The notes beneath the pieces are model-generated. The model saw only the letters and a program-made list of their open reading frames with translations. It made no database searches and had not been told where the DNA came from. A stretch of DNA of 64,000 nucleotides from Heterodera schachtii (Eukaryota > Nematoda > Chromadorea > Rhabditida > Heteroderidae). The position numbers and the translations under genes are program-made. Below, piece by piece: positions 62,514 through 64,000 of the stretch. The DNA lies in assembly GCA_023374025.1 (NCBI GenBank), contig SIJG01000009.1:93591-157590 (forward strand), written 5' to 3'. How positions within the stretch are numbered: the stretch's first letter is position 1; each line of letters begins with the position of its first letter.

Positions 62514-64000
62514 CATCATGGCACAACAACAGAAGAAGGATAAGAAGTTGTCATTATCGGATTGATCATTTGAATTGTACATATGTGTTTCGTTGATGTG
62601 TCTGTTGTATCATGTATCGATCAATATCCGATCACTTGAATTGTATGTATTGGTGATATGCGTGTATGCGGTGTGGATATAAACTAATCAATAGGGCGTG
62701 TAATTATATGGATATAAAATCACGAAATATGGCCATAAAATATGGACAACAAATCGCAAAATATGGACATAAAATTGCTAAAATCTCAAAATATGGACAT
62801 AAAATTGCAAAATATGGAAATAAATTTTTCCAAATTTAGGGTATACTTTCTCAAAATTTTTACGAAAAATCAACCAAATTTTAGCTTTTTTCTTATTTTT
62901 GACATAAATTTATCAATTTTGAAATTTATACAATAGTTTCGATAAAATTTTGACAAAAAAAAACGTTTTTTCTGAAAAATTTTCCGGTCTTTCGGGTCAA
63001 AAATCCCAATTTAGCTGATAGGGGCCGTTCTAATAGAGGTTTTTTGAAAAAATGCCAAAATATGGACATAAAATATGGATAAAAATGCCAAAATATGGAA
63101 AAATATGGAAATATGGACATAAATGGCGAAATATGGAAAAATATGGAAAAAATGGATACATCCTAGAAGCTTCAAACCAAGCTAAAAACATGTTTTTCGT
63201 GCGTTTCAGGCCCCCTACAGTCTAGGAAAAAAATATGGATTTCCATATAATTACAAACATGAAAAAAATAGGTAAAAATTTGGCTCTAGTGCACTTTAGG
63301 AGTCCAGTCGACTTTTATGAGTCCAATCAATGGTTTTTATACAATAACTTTGTTCATGTTCGAACAACCCCTATCTTTTTAGTAGAATTCGAAAGCACAA
63401 CGAAGCTAAATTTATAAAATCTCAACGTTTAGGCAATTACGAAAAAAGATCTGATTAATTAAGTAATTATTGATTTTTTTTCGTTTGTAACTTTCTTAAT
63501 GTTAGAATTCTCTTGTTTTCTCGTATTATTACATCGAATGATACCAAAAAGATAGGTTTAGCTCGAACACGAACAAAATTATTGTAAAAAAACTCGGGAT
63601 TGTCAATTGATTGGACTCATAAAAGTCGATTGGACTCATAAAGCAGGGTTTCTATCGAAAATTTTTCAAAATCAGAAACCATAGCCAAAAAATCAGATTT
63701 GCGGGTCAAAAATCAGGACATTTGGCAAAATTGCTTCAAATCGGTTATTTTTAAAATTTATTCGATCAGAAATGTATCAAATATCATATTTTCGTCTCCC
63801 ATTATCGATTTTAACAATTTTGGGGAGGAAATAAGGCAAACCGTAAATTTCAGTGCATTCGGGGCGCATTTTTCCAAAAAAAAAAAAACTTTTGGTGAAC
63901 GGGCGAGGGAAGGGGGTCCGGCGGTGCCGGTAGGCACAGCCGGAAAATTTTTTGTGATTTCGTTCTGATTTGTTAACAGATTTTCACCAAAAAAGGCCAA
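62514..64000. other. Intergenic, repeats to the window end
   Basis: 62700-63165 is rich in AAATATGGACATAAAAT units, related to the element at 46133-46565. 63298-63645 is a foldback. 63830-64000 carries the AAACTTTTGGTGAACGGG/GGTGCCGGTAGGCACAGCCG repeat family. No gene was recognised. Confidence 0.5.
63298..63645. repeat. Foldback with 32-bp arms
   Basis: Arms share GAGTCCARTCGACTTTTATG then AGTCCAATCAAT, with one mismatch, and enclose about 270 bp. Confidence 0.75.

Noticed and set aside
61844..62582. Antisense frames of about 200 codons (Val/Ala-rich and Arg/Ser-rich)
   Set aside because: Mirror images of the GC-rich Thr/Ala coding exon on the plus strand.

Overview
The window is nematode nuclear DNA, AT-rich, with short GT-AG introns. 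An intact major sperm protein (MSP) gene at 32046-32520 places it in Nematoda. A locally expanded family of F-box-like proteins with the -QLGL-hydrophobic-LVD-HF- core is, from memory, the kind amplified in plant-parasitic cyst nematodes (Globodera/Heterodera); that part is inference.

Layout. 0-23 kb: five subfamily-1 F-box-like copies, all on the minus strand (0.1-1.0, 8.0-9.3, 12.3-13.6, 18.5-19.9 and 21.4-22.7 kb), and one subfamily-2 gene (1.5-3.1 kb). Between them lie a small coiled-coil gene (4.5-5.4 kb), a Q/N-rich membrane protein gene (14.6-16.3 kb), a signal-peptide single-pass membrane protein gene (16.8-17.7 kb) and a lone 3' exon (20.6 kb). 24-32 kb: a second small membrane protein gene that shares its 3'UTR with the first, then an unrecognised gene whose 3' exons exist in three tandem copies, a short Cys/His-containing partial gene, and msp. 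32.9-35.2 kb: about 47 copies of a 48-49 bp satellite. 36-48 kb: two plus-strand subfamily-2 copies, one with an added N-terminal membrane anchor and one inactivated by a transposon, followed by relics, nested DNA transposons and simple repeats. 48.6-53.7 kb: a complete, apparently very young Ty3/gypsy retrotransposon. 53.9-58.7 kb: one more copy of each F-box-like subfamily. 60-64 kb: a hAT-like element immediately upstream of a gene for an AT-hook protein, then repeats.

Family architecture. Splicing by hand gives one consistent model for subfamily 1: an 11-nt coding exon (ATGAAYCGACG or a close variant), the F-box-like exon, a long middle exon, an NCIG exon and a short PLSPPPEE-type tail exon, behind a conserved TATAAAAATG-like box. 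Two copies (8021-9324 and 12304-13634) are fully open; the others carry one or a few disabling changes. This is birth-and-death evolution caught at several stages.

Mobile DNA. At least six non-autonomous elements end in precise 8-bp target duplications (hAT-like), two of them nested; one sits inside an F-box-like exon and one in the 5' region of the AT-hook gene. No transposase is encoded here. Several other families of inverted-repeat (foldback) elements are present.

The window shows no operon, CRISPR array or canonical tRNA/rRNA gene that I can support. Gene models are manual; exon boundaries rest on GT-AG sites and reading phase only.
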